Assembly (NCBI GenBank): GCA_036924085.1
Contig: JAVGWX010000019.1
Location: 4,239,641 to 4,303,640 of the forward strand
Direction: 5' to 3'
Source of the DNA: Ariolimax columbianus
Lineage: Eukaryota > Mollusca > Gastropoda > Stylommatophora > Arionidae
DNA length: 64,000 nt
Part shown: positions 19,953 through 32,160 of the stretch, in pieces
How the letters are laid out: the number at the start of each line of letters is the position of its first letter
Position numbering within the stretch: position 1 is the stretch's first letter
The notes under the pieces: model-generated
Told to the model about the DNA's origin: nothing
Seen by the model: the letters and a program-made list of their open reading frames with translations, nothing else
Databases searched by the model: none
Program-made: the position numbers and the translations under genes

Positions 19953-20726
19953 GAACTAACAGATCTACCAATTGTTATGGGCGACATGAATGCTAAAGTA
20001 GGAAAAATGGAATATAAAAACTGGGAAAGCATGGAATAGGGACAAAGAATGAAAAAGGAGAAAGACTGATCCAATTCTGCGAGGAAAACAAACTTAAAAT
20101 TTGTAACACTTTTTTTTTAAAACACATAATACACATATGAGAATATCCAAGATCCGTTAATAATGGTACCATCATGTAATAAGGGATACAGAACGCCATT
20201 GGCCCAACAGTGCGCCGCTAAAAGCTTTATTAGGCGAAATCATCACTCATAAGAGGAAGCAGTTAGACAGATGGGTAGAGCCCTATCTTGAACTCTACTT
20301 AAGCGAGACAGAGCTAACAGAAGATGCCCCAATGCCATCGAGGCCATGCAAACTCTGGTCCATCTTGACTCGCTGCCATCTATGCAGAAGTTAACTGTGA
20401 TATTGCTGACTTTGCTTCTGGCAAAGCTCTTGGAAAGGATAGAATCCCAATAGAGGTCATCAGGAGTGGAAAGGACATACTTGCTCCACAGATAACTTTA
20501 TGCTGGCATGAAGGACAGGTCCCGCAGGATTTCAAAGATTCGAGCATTGTAACCTTGTACAAGAACAAGGGGGACTGGAGTGACCGCAACAACTAGAGGA
20601 ATTTCGCTTCTGTGTACCGTTGGGAAGATACTTGCCAGAATTGTTCTGCGCAGACTCCATGTCCTAGAAGACCAGGTTTACACTGAGTCACAGTGTGGTT
20701 TTCGTTAGAATAGGTCTACCACAGAT

Positions 20727-21419
20727 ATGATGTTCTTGCTACGACCGTTACAAGAGAAATGCAGAGAACAAAAGCAACCATTGTATATTGCCTTCATAGA
20801 TCTCACGAAGGTATTTGACTTGGTCAGTCGTGTGGGTCTGTTCAAAGCGCTCGGGAGGATTGGTTGCCCACCGATTCTTCTGAGCATTATCGAGTCGTTC
20901 TACACGGACAGGAAAGGCACCAGCAACCTTGACGGTGCGTCCGCTGAGGAGTTCGCAATCAAGTGCGGAGTAAAACAAGGCCGTGCACTTGCTCCAACCC
21001 TCTTTAGAATATATTTCTCACTTCTCTTGAGGCATGTATGTCGTGACCAGGAAGGTGGTATCTTCATTTACTCTCGCACAGATGGTGGCTTATTCAATTC
21101 CCAAAGGCTGAAAGCCAAGACCAAAATAAACAGGGTGCTGATGAGAGAACTGCTCTTTGCGGATGATACCACAATTACGACTCACTCAGAGGAGGAACTG
21201 CAAAGCTTACTATCTTCATTTTCGGATGCCTGCTGTGAGTTTGGGTTAACAATCAACAAAACAAAAACAAAGGTTATGGTCCTGCGTGCAAACAAACCAC
21301 CAGTAATCTCCGTTGATGATGAAGCTCTCGAGATAGTAGATCATTTTACATACTTGGGATCCTCAGTGAATAATAAATTATCCGTGAATATCAGGATAAG
21401 AATTGCAGCAAAACAATGA
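20727..21419 (+). pseudogene. LINE reverse transcriptase core, broken
   Basis: A 230-codon surviving frame of the LINE above. FIDLTKVFD holds the first catalytic Asp (consensus TKAFD), GVKQGRALAPTLF replaces the usual GVKQGC, and LLFADDTTITTHS keeps the FADD pair. YLGSSVNNKLSVNIRIRIAA then runs into a stop where a related copy reads on into the thumb. The upstream RT region (20380-20715) and downstream thumb (21420-21770) are in other frames. No intact product is possible. Confidence 0.85.
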
Positions 21420-21784
21420 GCAGATTAACAAAAATGATCTGGGAGAACAAAAAGCTCACTGTTAAAACAACAACACTTATTTACAAGGCCTTTGTCGTCA
21501 GCACTCTTCTTAATGGCAGTGAGACATGGTCTACCTACATGCACCAGGAGTGGTGCTAAACAGATATCACATGAGGTGCCTGCGCAGAGTCCTTGGGGTT
21601 GGGTGGCAGGACAAGATCAGCACCCCAGAAGTGTTGGAGAGAACAGGCACTGTCACAATCTTTCCCACGCTTAGTCATCGAAGGCTCTGATGGCTGGGAC
21701 ACATTCGAAGGATGGATGATGGCAGAATACCAAAATATCTTCTCTATGGGGAATTGCAGTTGGGAAAATGGTCTCAGGGCCTGC

Positions 21785-22092
21785 CATTTTTTTTGATTTT
21801 TTTTTTGCTTAGATGTTTGCCTCACTAGTTTCTACTGGCGGAGGCGCGCCATTTTCCACCCCAGACCGTAGTCCATTGGGCGATATCAGGACGTATAAAC
21901 CAGTGCTTGAATGCATGTGTGCGTCTGTATGTACCTATGCTAGGTTTGTGCGCCCTCAGAAGCTAGCCCAACCAAAGTGCAATGGAAGGGCCTCACCATG
22001 AGGGCGTGTGAAAGTTGTGCAAGGGTGTGACTGTAGGACAGAGTCAAATGAAACAGAGTGAGGTGAGAAGAGAGAGATAAGTTGCCCCCAGG
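21785..22092 (-). mobile_element. SINE-like insertion in the LINE
   Basis: A T-rich run at 21787-21808 is probably a poly-A tail on the minus strand. Flanks TCAGGGCCTGCCA and CCAAGGCCGGCCA look like a diverged target duplication, and the LINE frame (LLYGELQLGK, then GRPLLRYKDVYKRD) resumes after it. Confidence 0.55.
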
Positions 22093-22411
22093 ATAGAAGA
22101 CCCAAGGCCGGCCACTACTTCGGTACAAGGATGTATACAAGCGGGATATGAATGACGCAGGCATCGATTTGGAATCATGGGAACAGGACGTCATGGATCG
22201 TGTTACATGGAGGAGCAGGATTAAGCATGGACAGAGCAGATACTGATTGCTGATAGGCTAAAGACTCACAGTTTGAGAAGACACGAAACACCATGCGATG
22301 TTGCAAACGGTCCTGACTTTCCATGTACACACTGTGGAAGATGCTTCTCTGCCCGGATTGGTCTTACGAGTCACATTCGTTACCGTCATGGACTGTAATT
22401 GCATACCTTTT

Positions 22412-22592
22412 TTTCAAAGCAGAATTACTATCGTCTGACATAACGAAAAGAGCCAATGATTAATATCTCTTAATTATATCACAAATAACATTATATTTCC
22501 TGTCAGCAGTACTCACAGCTTCTGTCTGGCTAATCACTGCTTCTTTTTTTTTCACAGCACAATTACTATCGTCTGACAAGACGGAATGAGCT
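22412..22592 (+). repeat. Two copies of a LINE 3'UTR end
   Basis: AATTACTATCGTCTGACA occurs at about 22423 and 22561, each with a T-rich run before it and AGCTAATGATTA-like sequence after it. The first directly follows the LINE stop; the second is a separate 3'-end copy. Confidence 0.6.
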
Positions 22593-22619
22593 AATGATTA
22601 GACAAATTTTACATATTTT

Positions 22620-23740
22620 ACAATAATGCAAAGATATACCCTGGAGCAGACATCAACTCAGACCACAATACAGTGTGTATGAAAGTGTATTAGCAACTCA
22701 CAATAACGGAGAGAAAAGGTGTTAAGACAATACAGCCATGTAGCGGCATTGCAGACAGGTAGCGGTATTACAGACAGGTGGCGGTATTACATACAGGTAG
22801 TAATATAGCAGTCAGGTATACAACAAAAGTACCAGGTAGCAGTAAAGAACTAGTGTAAAAACGTTCATACAAAGGACAAGGAAGGAAACATCGAGGGGAG
22901 AATAATACGCTAAACGTGAACGTCTAAAAACCAGTATCCAAGTAGCAAATAAATTGTGAACAGGTAAAGAACTTAGGAAAAACCAAGAATGGATGAAAGG
23001 TGACATCTTAACTAAAATGGCAGATATAAAGAATACTGAAAACAATTCGGCAAATCCCTCACTAGACAAGTGATACGTACAATGTGCAGGCTGGCCAAAA
23101 AACAGAGTTTGGCATAAGACTGCACGGTAATCTATACTAGGAGCAAACTGCTACAGTGTTCTCTCTAAGTTTAGATGTGAAAAGAGGAGTGAGACAGGGA
23201 TGTGTATTATCTCCCCTTGTCTTTTTAATATCTACACAGAATAAATATTCAAACAGATAGAGGGGATGCCAGGTCTTGTCATTGGGGGAGTGGCGATGAA
23301 CAATCTAAGATATGCGGATAATACCGTTTTTATGGCAAAAAGTGAGCAAGAATTACAGGAGTTGTGACAATAATTTACAAAATAAGTCTAAAGTTTTGAT
23401 TAGAAATAAACATAAAGAAAACAAAAGACTATGATAATTGGAACAAGCGACAAGAAACAATGTATGCGCTTAAAAATAAAAGATCAACTACTGGAACAGG
23501 TACAGAGTTTATCATATCTATGTCACATAATAAGGGCAGATGCCAGCTGTGAAAATGAAATCTGAAAGAGAATAGGTATGGCCAAGATGGTATTCAACAA
23601 CATGCGACACATACTGACATCCAAACAGATAAATCATGCATAGAAAATTGGAATCGTCAGGTGGTATGTACACATGTGTTATGACCTAGAAACTTAGACA
23701 CTGAATAACAAGTTGGAAAAGAGTTCGAAATGTGGGTATA
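22620..23740 (+). mobile_element. Degenerate LINE (endonuclease end to RT)
   Basis: It begins AKIYPGADINSDHNTVCM (endonuclease end with the SDH triad). A 21-bp repeat (22740-22815) and a decayed linker follow, then RT pieces VKRGVRQGCVLSPL (about 23178-23220), NNLRYADNTVFMAKSEQE (about 23299-23352) and ISIKQINHA-like thumb fragments. Several stops; dead. It resembles the family of the outer fragment at 10865. Confidence 0.7.
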
Positions 23741-24179
23741 TGGAAGATTGGGTCCCATTTCTGAATAGGTGCCCATTGCAAGCGAAAATGGCGATAGCGT
23801 CAGACATGTTTATCCAGATGTGACCGCATATGGCTGTTTAGTCCGATCTGAGCGTGACATTCGCGCGAAGGTCACGTGAACAACGTCCTTTCGTGCAGCT
23901 CGCTTGTCCCGCCTCTCAGTAATGGTTTTCTGCTCCCCAGCGATTTAAGCACCATGCGTGATGGCAGTGAGAAACTATTCAAAGAAACTTTTAGAGTGTA
24001 TTTGTATCGTTTCTTCTCACCCCCCCCCCTCCCACCTCATCCCATCCCCCCTCCCGAGGTCCAGAAGGATGGTTAGCAGAACAGCATCATACACATTGAT
24101 CTCGATCGGCAACAACGAGTCATCGGTCTGAGGAACGAACCTCATAGGTAATTAACGAGGGCAGTAATCACAGATACAC
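23741..24179. other. Unassigned spacer with poly-C tract
   Basis: A C-rich run lies at about 24019-24060. Nothing else recognised. Confidence 0.4.
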
Positions 24180-24640
24180 ACTCCCCTAATCCCACACAGA
24201 GTTACTACACCACTCATCGGCTATGTCTGACGTCAAACTAGACATGCAAGCGGCCAAACGTGCAGCTGTGAGAGCAGCCTGTGACTCATCGGCTGTCTGA
24301 CCTCAAACTATACATGCAAGGGGACAAGGGTGCAGCTGTAAGAGCAGCAAACGACTCATCGGCTATGTCTGACGTCAAACTAGACATGCAAGCGGCCAAA
24401 CGTGCAGCTGTGAGAGCAGCCTGTGACTCATCGGCCGTCTGACCTCAAACTTTACATGCAAGGGGACAAGGGTGCAGCTGTAAGAGCAGCAAACGACTCA
24501 TCGGCTATGTCTGACGTCAAACTAGACATGCAAGCGGCCAAACGTGCAGCTGTGAGAGCAGCCTGTGACTCATCGGCCGTCTGACCTCAAACTTTACATG
24601 AAAGGGGACAAGAGTGCAGCTGTAAGAGCAGCCTACGACC
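24180..24640 (+). repeat. About 142-bp higher-order tandem repeat (two ~70-bp halves)
   Basis: Halves alternate: GTCTGACGTCAAACTAGACA...GTGAGAGCAGC and GTCTGACCTCAAACTTTACA...GTAAGAGCAGC. The first half carries a perfect TGACGTCA palindrome. Confidence 0.85.
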
Positions 24641-24819
24641 AATCGGCAGCTTGGATCATGGTTCGTTACCCATAACTGACCAAGACACTATTCCGCCGCC
24701 ATGTGGCGGCACTTGAAACTGGCTGCAACCATACATTCTGGTCAATAGATTACGGACTGCAAGCGCAGTCCCAAAAATGACTTTCTGAAAGGTGCATATA
24801 TAGCAGCATCGCTATTAAA

Positions 24820-26625
24820 CATAACACAAAGTCACAAACGTCCTTTTCATGACGCAACATAACACAAAGTCACAAACGTCCTTTTCATGACGCAACATAA
24901 CACAAAGTCACTAACGTCCTTTTCAGGACGCAACATAAACACATAGTCACAAACGTCCTTTTCAGGACGCAACATAAATACACAGTCACAAACGTCCTTT
25001 TCATGACGCAACATAAACACACAGTCACAAACGTCCTTTTCAGGACGCAACATAAACACACAGTCACAAACGTCGTTTTCAGGGCGCAACATAAACACAC
25101 AGTCACAAACGTCCTATTCAGGACGCAACATAAACACACAGTCACAAACGTCCTTTTCAGGACGCAACATAAACACACAGTCAGAAACGTCCTTTTTAGG
25201 ACGCAACATAAACACACAGTCACAAACGTCCTTTTCAGGACGCAACATAAACACACAGTCACAAACGTCGTTTTCAGGACGCAACATAAACACACAGTCA
25301 CAAACGTCCTTTTCATGGCGCAACATAAACACACAGTCACAAACGTCCTTTTCAGGACGCAACATAAATACAGTCACAAACGTCCTTTTCAGGACGCAAC
25401 ATAAACACACAGTCACAAACGTCATTTTCAGGACGCAACATAAACACACAGTCACAAACGTCCTCTTCATGGCGCAACATAAACACACAGTCACAAACGT
25501 CCTTTTCAGGACGCAACATAAATACAGTCACAAACGTCCTTTTCAGGACGCAACATAAACACACAGTCACAAACGTCCTTTTCAGGACGCAACATAAACA
25601 CAAAGTCACAAACGTCGTTTTCAGGACGCAACATAAATACACAGTCACAAACGTCCTTTTCAGGACGCAACATAAACACACAGTCACAAACGTCCTTTTC
25701 AGGACGCAACATAAACACACAGTCACAAACGTCCTTTTTCAGGGCGTAACAGAAACACAAAGTCACAAACGTCCTTTTCATGACGCAACATAAACACACA
25801 GTCACAAACGTCCTTTTTCAGGGCGTAACAGAAACACAAAGTCACAAACGTCCTTTTCATGACGCAACATAAACACGCAGTCACAAACGTCCTTTTCAGG
25901 ACGCAACATAAACACACAGTCACAAACGTCGTATTCAGAACAAAACATAAACACACAGTCACAAACGTCCTTTTCAGGACGCAACATAAACACAGTCACA
26001 AACGTCGTTTTCAGGACGCAACATAAACACAGTCACAAACGTCCTATTCAGGACGCAACATAAACACACAGTCACAAACGTCCTTTTTCAGGGCGTAACA
26101 TAAACACAAAGTCACAAACGTCCTTTTCATGACGCAACATAAACACACAGTCACAAACGTCCTTTTCAGGACGCAACATAAACACACAGTCACAAACGTC
26201 GTTTTCAGGACGCAATATAAACACACAGTCACAAACGTCCTATTCAGAACACAACATAAACACACAGTCACAAACGTCCTTTTCAGGACGCAACATAAAC
26301 ACACAGTCACAAACGTCGTTTTCAGGACGCAACATAAACACACAGTCACAAACGTCCTTTTCAGGACACAACATAAACACACAGTCACAAACGTCGTTTT
26401 CAGGACGCAACATAAACACACAGTCACAAACGTCCTATTCAGAACACAACATAAACACACAGTCACAAACGGCCTTTTCAGGACGCAACATAAACACACA
26501 GTCACAAACGTCGTTTTCAGGACGCAACATAAACACACAGTCACAAACGGCCTTTTCAGGACGCAACATAAACACACAGTCACTAACGTCCTTTTCAGGA
26601 CGCAACATAAACATACAGAGAGAGT
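24820..26625 (+). repeat. 39-bp hairpin minisatellite, about 46 copies
   Basis: The unit is ACAAACGTCCTTTTCAGGAC plus GCAACATAAACACACAGTC. GTCC-TTTTCA-GGAC can fold in each unit. The period of 13 codons opens long spurious frames on both strands (CVFMLRPEKD-like). Variant units recur in blocks. Confidence 0.95.
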
Positions 26626-26734
26626 AGAGAGAAAAAGTAGAAGTGGAATGATATAAGAGCATAAGGGTTAAAAAATACATAAGAATTGTTATATTTGCAC
26701 CTTTTGGTCCGACACATCCGTCTCCAGCATACCA

Positions 26735-27735
26735 TAAGTCTGTGTTTCTGGACGTATAGTGGTGTGAATGTGTGTTTCTGGGAGTGGTGGTGTGAATGTG
26801 TGTTTCTGGAGGTGGTGGTGTGAATGTGTGTTTCTGCGGGTATAGTGGTGTGAATGTGTGTTTCTGGGGATGGCGGTGTGAATGTGTGTTTCTGGACGTA
26901 TAGTGGTGTGAATGTGTGTTTCTGGAGGTGGTGGTGTGAATGTGTGTTTCTGCGGGTATAGTGGTGTGAATGTGTGTTTCTGGGGATGGCGGTGTGAATG
27001 TGTGTTTCTGGACGTATAGTGGTGTGAATGTGTGTTTCTGGACGTATAGTGGTGTGAATGTGTGTTTCTGAAGGTGGTGGTGTGAATGTGTGTTTCTGGA
27101 CGTATAGTGGTGCGAATGTGTGTTTCTGGGAGTGGTGGTGTGAATGTGTATTTCTGGAGGTGGTGGTGTGAATGTGTGTTTCTGAAGGTGGTGGTGTGAA
27201 TGTGTGTTTCTGGACGTATAGTGGTGTGAATGTGTGTTTCTGGGAGTGGTGGTGTGAATGTGTGTTTCTGGAGGTGGTGGTGTGAATGTGTTTCTGGGGG
27301 TGGTGGAGTTAATGTGTGTTTCTGTGGCTTTAGTGGTGTGAATGTGTGTTTCTAGGAGTGGAGGTGTGAATGTGTGTTTCTGGAGGTGGTGGTGTGAATG
27401 TGTGTTTCTGCGGGTATAGTGGTGCGAATGTGTGTTTCTATGGGTGGTAGTGTGAATGTGTGTTTCTGGGGGTAGTGGTGTGAATGTGTGTTTCTAGGCG
27501 TATAATGGTGTTAATGTGTGTTTTTGGGGGGTGATGGTGTGAATGTGTGTTTCTGGGGATGGTGTTGTGAATGTGTGCTTTTGGACTTTTTGTGGTGTTA
27601 ATATGTGTTTCTGTGAGTATAGTGGTGTGAATGTGTGTTTATTGGCGTATAGTGGTGTGCATTTCTTGGAGTAAAGTGGTGTGTACGTGTGTTTCTGGGC
27701 ACATAGTGGTGTGAATGTGTGTTTTTGCGTGACTG
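26735..27735 (+). repeat. 27-30-bp GT-rich minisatellite
   Basis: The unit GTGGTGTGAATGTGTGTTTC plus TGGACGTATA alternates with the shorter TGGAGGTG form; about 34 copies. Confidence 0.92.
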
Positions 27736-27854
27736 TCTTGGTTGTGTGTGTTTTTCTGTGTGTCTGCGTCAGTGTAATAGTAGTCACACAAAATATGTCC
27801 CTAATAGTATGTACACGTGAGTCACAACTTACGTTCTATACAACACCATCACCA

Positions 27855-28090
27855 CGTACGTACATATGTACAACAACACAGAATATAACTTTATAGCACC
27901 ATCACCACTTATGTACATATGTACAACAACACAGAATATAACTTTATAGCACCATAACAACTTACGTACATATGTACAACAATACAGAATATAACTTTAT
28001 AACACCATCACAACTTACGTACATATGTACAATAATACAGAATATAACTTTATAACACCATCACCACTTACGCACATATGTACAACAAAA
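27855..28090 (+). repeat. About 57-bp tandem repeat, four copies
   Basis: Units contain CACCATCACCACTTACGTAC and ATATGTACAACAACACAG, including the palindrome GTACATATGTAC. Confidence 0.85.
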
Positions 28091-28095
28091 ACATA

Positions 28096-28374
28096 ATGCA
28101 CATCACAACCCCAAATTTAAACAAAGGCAGGCGTCTTGTAGTAAAATTGAATACTAAATGCACATAGGGATGGATACAAGAAAAAGTATATTTCAATTCA
28201 ACAAAGGACCAAGAAAGAGGTTGATTGCCAATTTTACGACAGCAATGTCTTCATTTGGGACAAAGTTTAACACAAATACGAGAAACTAATCTCGTTGTCA
28301 AAGACAACACAAATGACAACTCACGTATCTGAGTAACAGTTGTTACAAAGTGAAAACGACATAAAGTTGGGCGA
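28096..28374. other. Unassigned spacer
   Basis: AT-rich noncoding sequence; nothing recognised. Confidence 0.4.
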
Positions 28375-28745
28375 AGTAGTAAGTAGTGATCAGAGTTTAT
28401 ATTTGTTAGACCAAGTAGTAATCAGAGTTTATATTTATTAGTAGACCAAGTAGTAAAATCAGAGTTTATATCTGTTAGACCAAGTAGTAATCAGAGTTTA
28501 TATTTGTTAGTAGACCAAGTAGTAATCAGAGTTTATATATGTTAGTAGACCAAGTAGTAATCAGAGTTTATATTTGTTAGTAGACCAAGTAGTAATCAGA
28601 GTTTATATTTGTTAGTAGACCAAGTAGTAATCAGAGTTTATATTTGTTAGTAGACCAAGTAGTAATCAGAGTTTATATTTGTTAGTAGACCAAGTAGTAA
28701 TCAGAGTTTATATATGTTAGACCAAGTAGTAATCAGAGTTTACCT
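28375..28745 (+). repeat. About 30-34-bp tandem repeat, about 11 copies
   Basis: The unit is ACCAAGTAGTAATCAGAGTT plus TATATTTGTTAGTAG, with a shorter TTAG variant. Confidence 0.88.
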
Positions 28746-29330
28746 TTTACTAATAATATCCTTTAACACGTTGAATACAAAACGCTCATCACAATGACCT
28801 TCGGCCTAGAAAAACACAAACAGCGATGAAATGTAGGGTCGTAGTCTCAACACAAAACAAGCTTGAAATAAATATAAGATCGAAGGGATACCTAACTGGT
28901 TTACTAAGAATGTTGAGCTGACTCGAGCCTACAGAAGCGAGTACCTGTTTAGAAAACCAAACAGGGAACTAGTGTTTATTTAGGTCTGATACAGTATATG
29001 TGTGTGTATTGTGTGTGGGAACGGCTGTCCGTGTTGTCCGATTGTGTTGTCCTAAGTTCGAGCTATAAATAGTCTTAAGAAGGCCTAGGCTAACAGTTCG
29101 AAACTAATATACAGAAACGACAATCTGTGCTGCATACCCACATGACTAATCCAACAAAACAGTTTTGTAATAGCAGCTCCTGAGATAGGACACTCCCGAC
29201 CGATTGACAGTCTTGCCTCGCTACTAGAATGAGCCTTGGCAGACAAAACACCGCGTGTAAAAACCGGTCGTGTCTCTATTTTCCCTTCCTGGCGTAAATA
29301 CCGTTCAAGGATAAAGCGCCTATATTGCAG
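28746..29330. other. Unassigned spacer
   Basis: No ORF with coding character and no repeat family recognised. Confidence 0.4.
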
Positions 29331-29499
29331 GATACTAGTACCAGCATAATACAAGTGAAACAGGGAAGTTAATCAAACAGGGAAAGTAAAGTGTTACGTG
29401 CTCTTGACAGAATGTCACTGTCGCCTCAGTCGACGTGTAATCGATGAGGACCACTGTAAACTGAAGCGCAGTCTCCTTCGTGAACCTCACCGGACTAGA

Positions 29500-30650
29500 A
29501 GCATCAGTTGATGGATGAAGAAAGAAGTTAACGATTCTTTCCCAGTCATCAATGACCTCTTTAGTGTGTCCACGTACCTTTTCCACTGCCCACACCCAAC
29601 CGCTTGCTATCTTGCCATTTTGGAGTTCGCCATAAAGCAGATCTTTTGGTAGACCTTGATCCGACATGCGTACCACATGACCAGCCCATCTCAGCTGTGC
29701 TGCACATATCCTGGTGTGTATACTGGACATGCCTGATCGCGCTAGCACATCTGTATTTGGCCACCATGTCCTGCCATCATGTCCTGCCATCTAACCCTCA
29801 GCAGTTTCCGCAAGCAGTACACGTGGAAGTGATTTAATGTCCTGACATGGCGACTATAGACGGTCCAGGTCTCACGTGCATATTATAAGAGGGTAGGTAG
29901 ACCAATTGCAGCGTAGACCTTTATTTTTGTTTGAGTCCTGAACCCTCGTCTATCCCACACCTTAGTATGAAGTCTACCAAATGCCACACTTGCCCTAGTT
30001 ATTCTTATATTCCCCTCATCATCTATGTGAATAACCTGGGATAAAGTACCATGAATCTGTTTACATTTGTTAAACAGTGGCCATGTACCTTGACTGACGG
30101 CTCTGATTAGACAATATCTGGAGCCGGTTGATGTAGGACCTCTGTTTTTGTGAAAGAGATGGGGAGGCCGAAGTTTTCACAAGCTGTGGCGAACCTCTGT
30201 TTTTGTGATAGAGATGGTGAGGCCGAAGTTTTCACAAGCTGTGGCGAATCTCTGTTTTTGTGATAGAGATGGTGAGGCTGAAGTTTTCACAATCTGTGGC
30301 GAACCTCTGTTTTTGTGATAGAGATGGTGAGGCCGAAGTTTTCACAAGCTGTGGCGAACCGATCCATACATTCCTGCATGTCAACCTCCGTATTGGAATT
30401 TAAGGCACAGTCATCCGCACAAAGAAAATCACGAATTGTTACCTTGTGGATTTTGGTTTTGGCCTTGAACATTCTCAGATTGAATAGCCCGCCGTCAGTG
30501 CGGTAATAAAGCTCAACTCCTATGTGGCAATCGCTGTAGGCATCCCACAGCATGGCAGAAAACATGATACTGACAAGAGCCGAGTCCAGCACACATCACT
30601 GCTTCACACCGTTAGTAACACTAAAGAGGCAGAGTAGTTTCCTTGATCAA
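29500..30650 (-). mobile_element. Degenerate LINE, RT palm to C-terminal region
   Basis: Minus-strand frames read, in element order: GVELYYRTDGGLFNLRMFKA and FLCADDCALNSN (RT active site, about 30410-30440; the family usually has FADD), CENFGLTISITKTEV, the minisatellite at 30136, GNIRITRASVAFGRL, ETWTVYSRHVRTLNHFH, LARSGMSSIHTRICAAQL, RWAGHVVRMSDQGLPKDLL. It is closely related in layout to the LINE at 12222. Stops and shifts make it inactive. Its 3' end near 29500 is diffuse. Confidence 0.75.
30136..30355 (-). repeat. 55-bp tandem repeat born inside LINE coding DNA, four copies
   Basis: Four near-identical 55-bp units (GAACCTCTGTTTTTGTGATA...CAAGCTGTGGC) start at 30136, 30191, 30246 and 30301. 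Each is the RT segment encoding CENFGLTISITKTEV. The single-copy state is visible in the related LINE at 13824-13860. Confidence 0.88.
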
Positions 30651-30934
30651 TTACCACATCCGGTACTGTCACCGTTGATGTCCTGTGTCCATCTTCTCCT
30701 ATCTCTGCTTCCGCCTCGGTGTCCAGATGCCATACCTCCAGAAAAGTTAATATGTGTTCCTATAACTTATATGCGTTTGACGTGGTCAACTTTTTAGAGT
30801 TCCGTGGGATAAGTGTAGAACACTTGCTTTTCATTGCAAAGGAAAATTCTTGAACTCTCGCTATCGGTACGCCCCAGTTGATCCTGCTGTAAAGTGTTAT
30901 TTGTAAATGAATAACTGACCTACGGTTCGAGAGG

Positions 30935-31090
30935 AAAAGGTAGCGGGGAGGGGAACTTGCCACCCCACCACATACAAGCTGTGGTTAGGTCCAATCATGC
31001 CTGATACGGGACTGATGGGAAAGGAACTGGCCACACCACCCCATACAAGCTGTGATTGGGTAAACTCAGGCGTAATAGAACGTAACTGAT
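30935..31090 (+). repeat. Interspersed repeat fragment (family V), local duplicate
   Basis: AACTTGCCACCCCACCACATACAAGCTGTG and AACTGGCCACACCACCCCATACAAGCTGTG occur about 75 bases apart; each is described here by its key words only (CCACCC, TACAAGCTGTG). The family also occurs at 54310. Confidence 0.5.
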
Positions 31091-31204
31091 TTCTAAAACA
31101 ACAAGTTCGTCTTGGCAGATAAAAAAACCGATTTGAATGTGTTTCGCTTTTTAACCGTAAATAGATATTCGTCAAAGACATAGGTTCATGAAAATTACGC
31201 ACAA

Positions 31205-31500
31205 ACATTCACATCAGGTGAATTACATACGGACATTCACATCAGGTGAATTACATACGGACATTCACATCAGGTGAATTACGTATGGTCATTCACATCA
31301 GGTGAATTACACACATAAATTCTCATCAGGATAATCCTATACAAACATTCCCATCAAGGTGAACTAAACACATGCATTCAGATCAGGTGAATTACAAATA
31401 GATATTCATAGCAGGTGAATTACACACCTACATTCACATCTGAATAATCCTATACAGACATTCACATCAGGTAAATTACATAAATACATTTAAGTCAAGA
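31205..31500 (+). repeat. About 28-bp tandem repeat, degenerate
   Basis: The unit is ACATTCACATCAGGTGAATT plus ACATACGG; about 10 copies, increasingly diverged to the right. Confidence 0.85.
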
Positions 31501-32040
31501 GAAATATACACAGGCTCTACCATACAATTATTATTGTGTATTAAACACGGGAGCGGCTTATGACCTCAGGGATCGGGCCATTCCCCAGCGTACAGAACAA
31601 AGACAGTCAGACCACAGTCAATGAGTTATCAGCCTCGTGCATTAACTCCATTAAGATGGCGACCAAACAACAGCAGTACATGTCTGCGATTTTTGTGTGG
31701 TTTATTCGATCCAATTAATGTATGGAGCCAGGTGTTGTGTGGTGATCATTTTCTAGCAGGTCCTACGCTATTCACAGGAAGCCTCTGTGTGTAATTTTCT
31801 TCGGATTTCGGAGAAAACACGATCTGTTGTTCATGTGTTTTAGAATACACGTTGTTGGATAGGACGTCACTACAGATTACGCACCGTCCTTGGTTGGTGT
31901 GCGCGACCTACTTGGAAATTGCCTCTATTTTCATTGCATGCCCCGACCGGAATCTCCCCTTAGCCATGAGTTAATCACCTCTCACCTAGATCTGCAGATG
32001 TGGGCGCTGGTCAGCAGTAGCGTATTCTAGTCTGCGCGTG
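31501..32040. other. Unassigned spacer
   Basis: No gene recognised. One TAAGATGGCGACC (31650) resembles a YY1-type start-site motif, but no exon with a plausible donor follows. Confidence 0.35.
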
Positions 32041-32044
32041 GGGG

Positions 32045-32160
32045 CTGCTGCTGTCGAGAGGTACGGCATTCGCCTCTCAAATCGTCAAAGAAACGGTGGA
32101 CGATCGACTCCCACATGTTTTAAGCAACCCCTGGCCTCACAGATTGTTCGACCTGAATGT
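32045..32160 (+). mobile_element. tRNA-like SINE head
   Basis: TGTCGAGAGGTACGGCATTC followed by GATCGACTCCCAC about 45 bases later; related to 7239. Confidence 0.4.

Larger units (their letters stand above)
19953..22405 (+). mobile_element. LINE (endonuclease-RT-C2H2), degenerate, interrupted by a SINE-like insert
   Basis: It begins in the endonuclease (LPIVMGDMNAKVGK, 19960-20002), continues as a mutated RT, and ends with a zinc finger CTHC-x12-H-x4-H (FPCTHCGRCFSARIGL, about 22319-22366) and a stop at about 22398. Multiple frameshifts and stops. An insert of about 300 bp near 21785-22090 breaks the frame. Confidence 0.8.

Noticed and set aside
24847..26656. Many long frames of CVFMLRPEKD or TQHKHTVTNV type
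   Set aside because: They come from the 39-bp (13-codon) minisatellite on both strands; not genes.
31650..31720. Short coding start (ATGGCGACC in a good context)
   Set aside because: The frame stops after 20 codons and no convincing donor is seen; it may be only a YY1-like motif.
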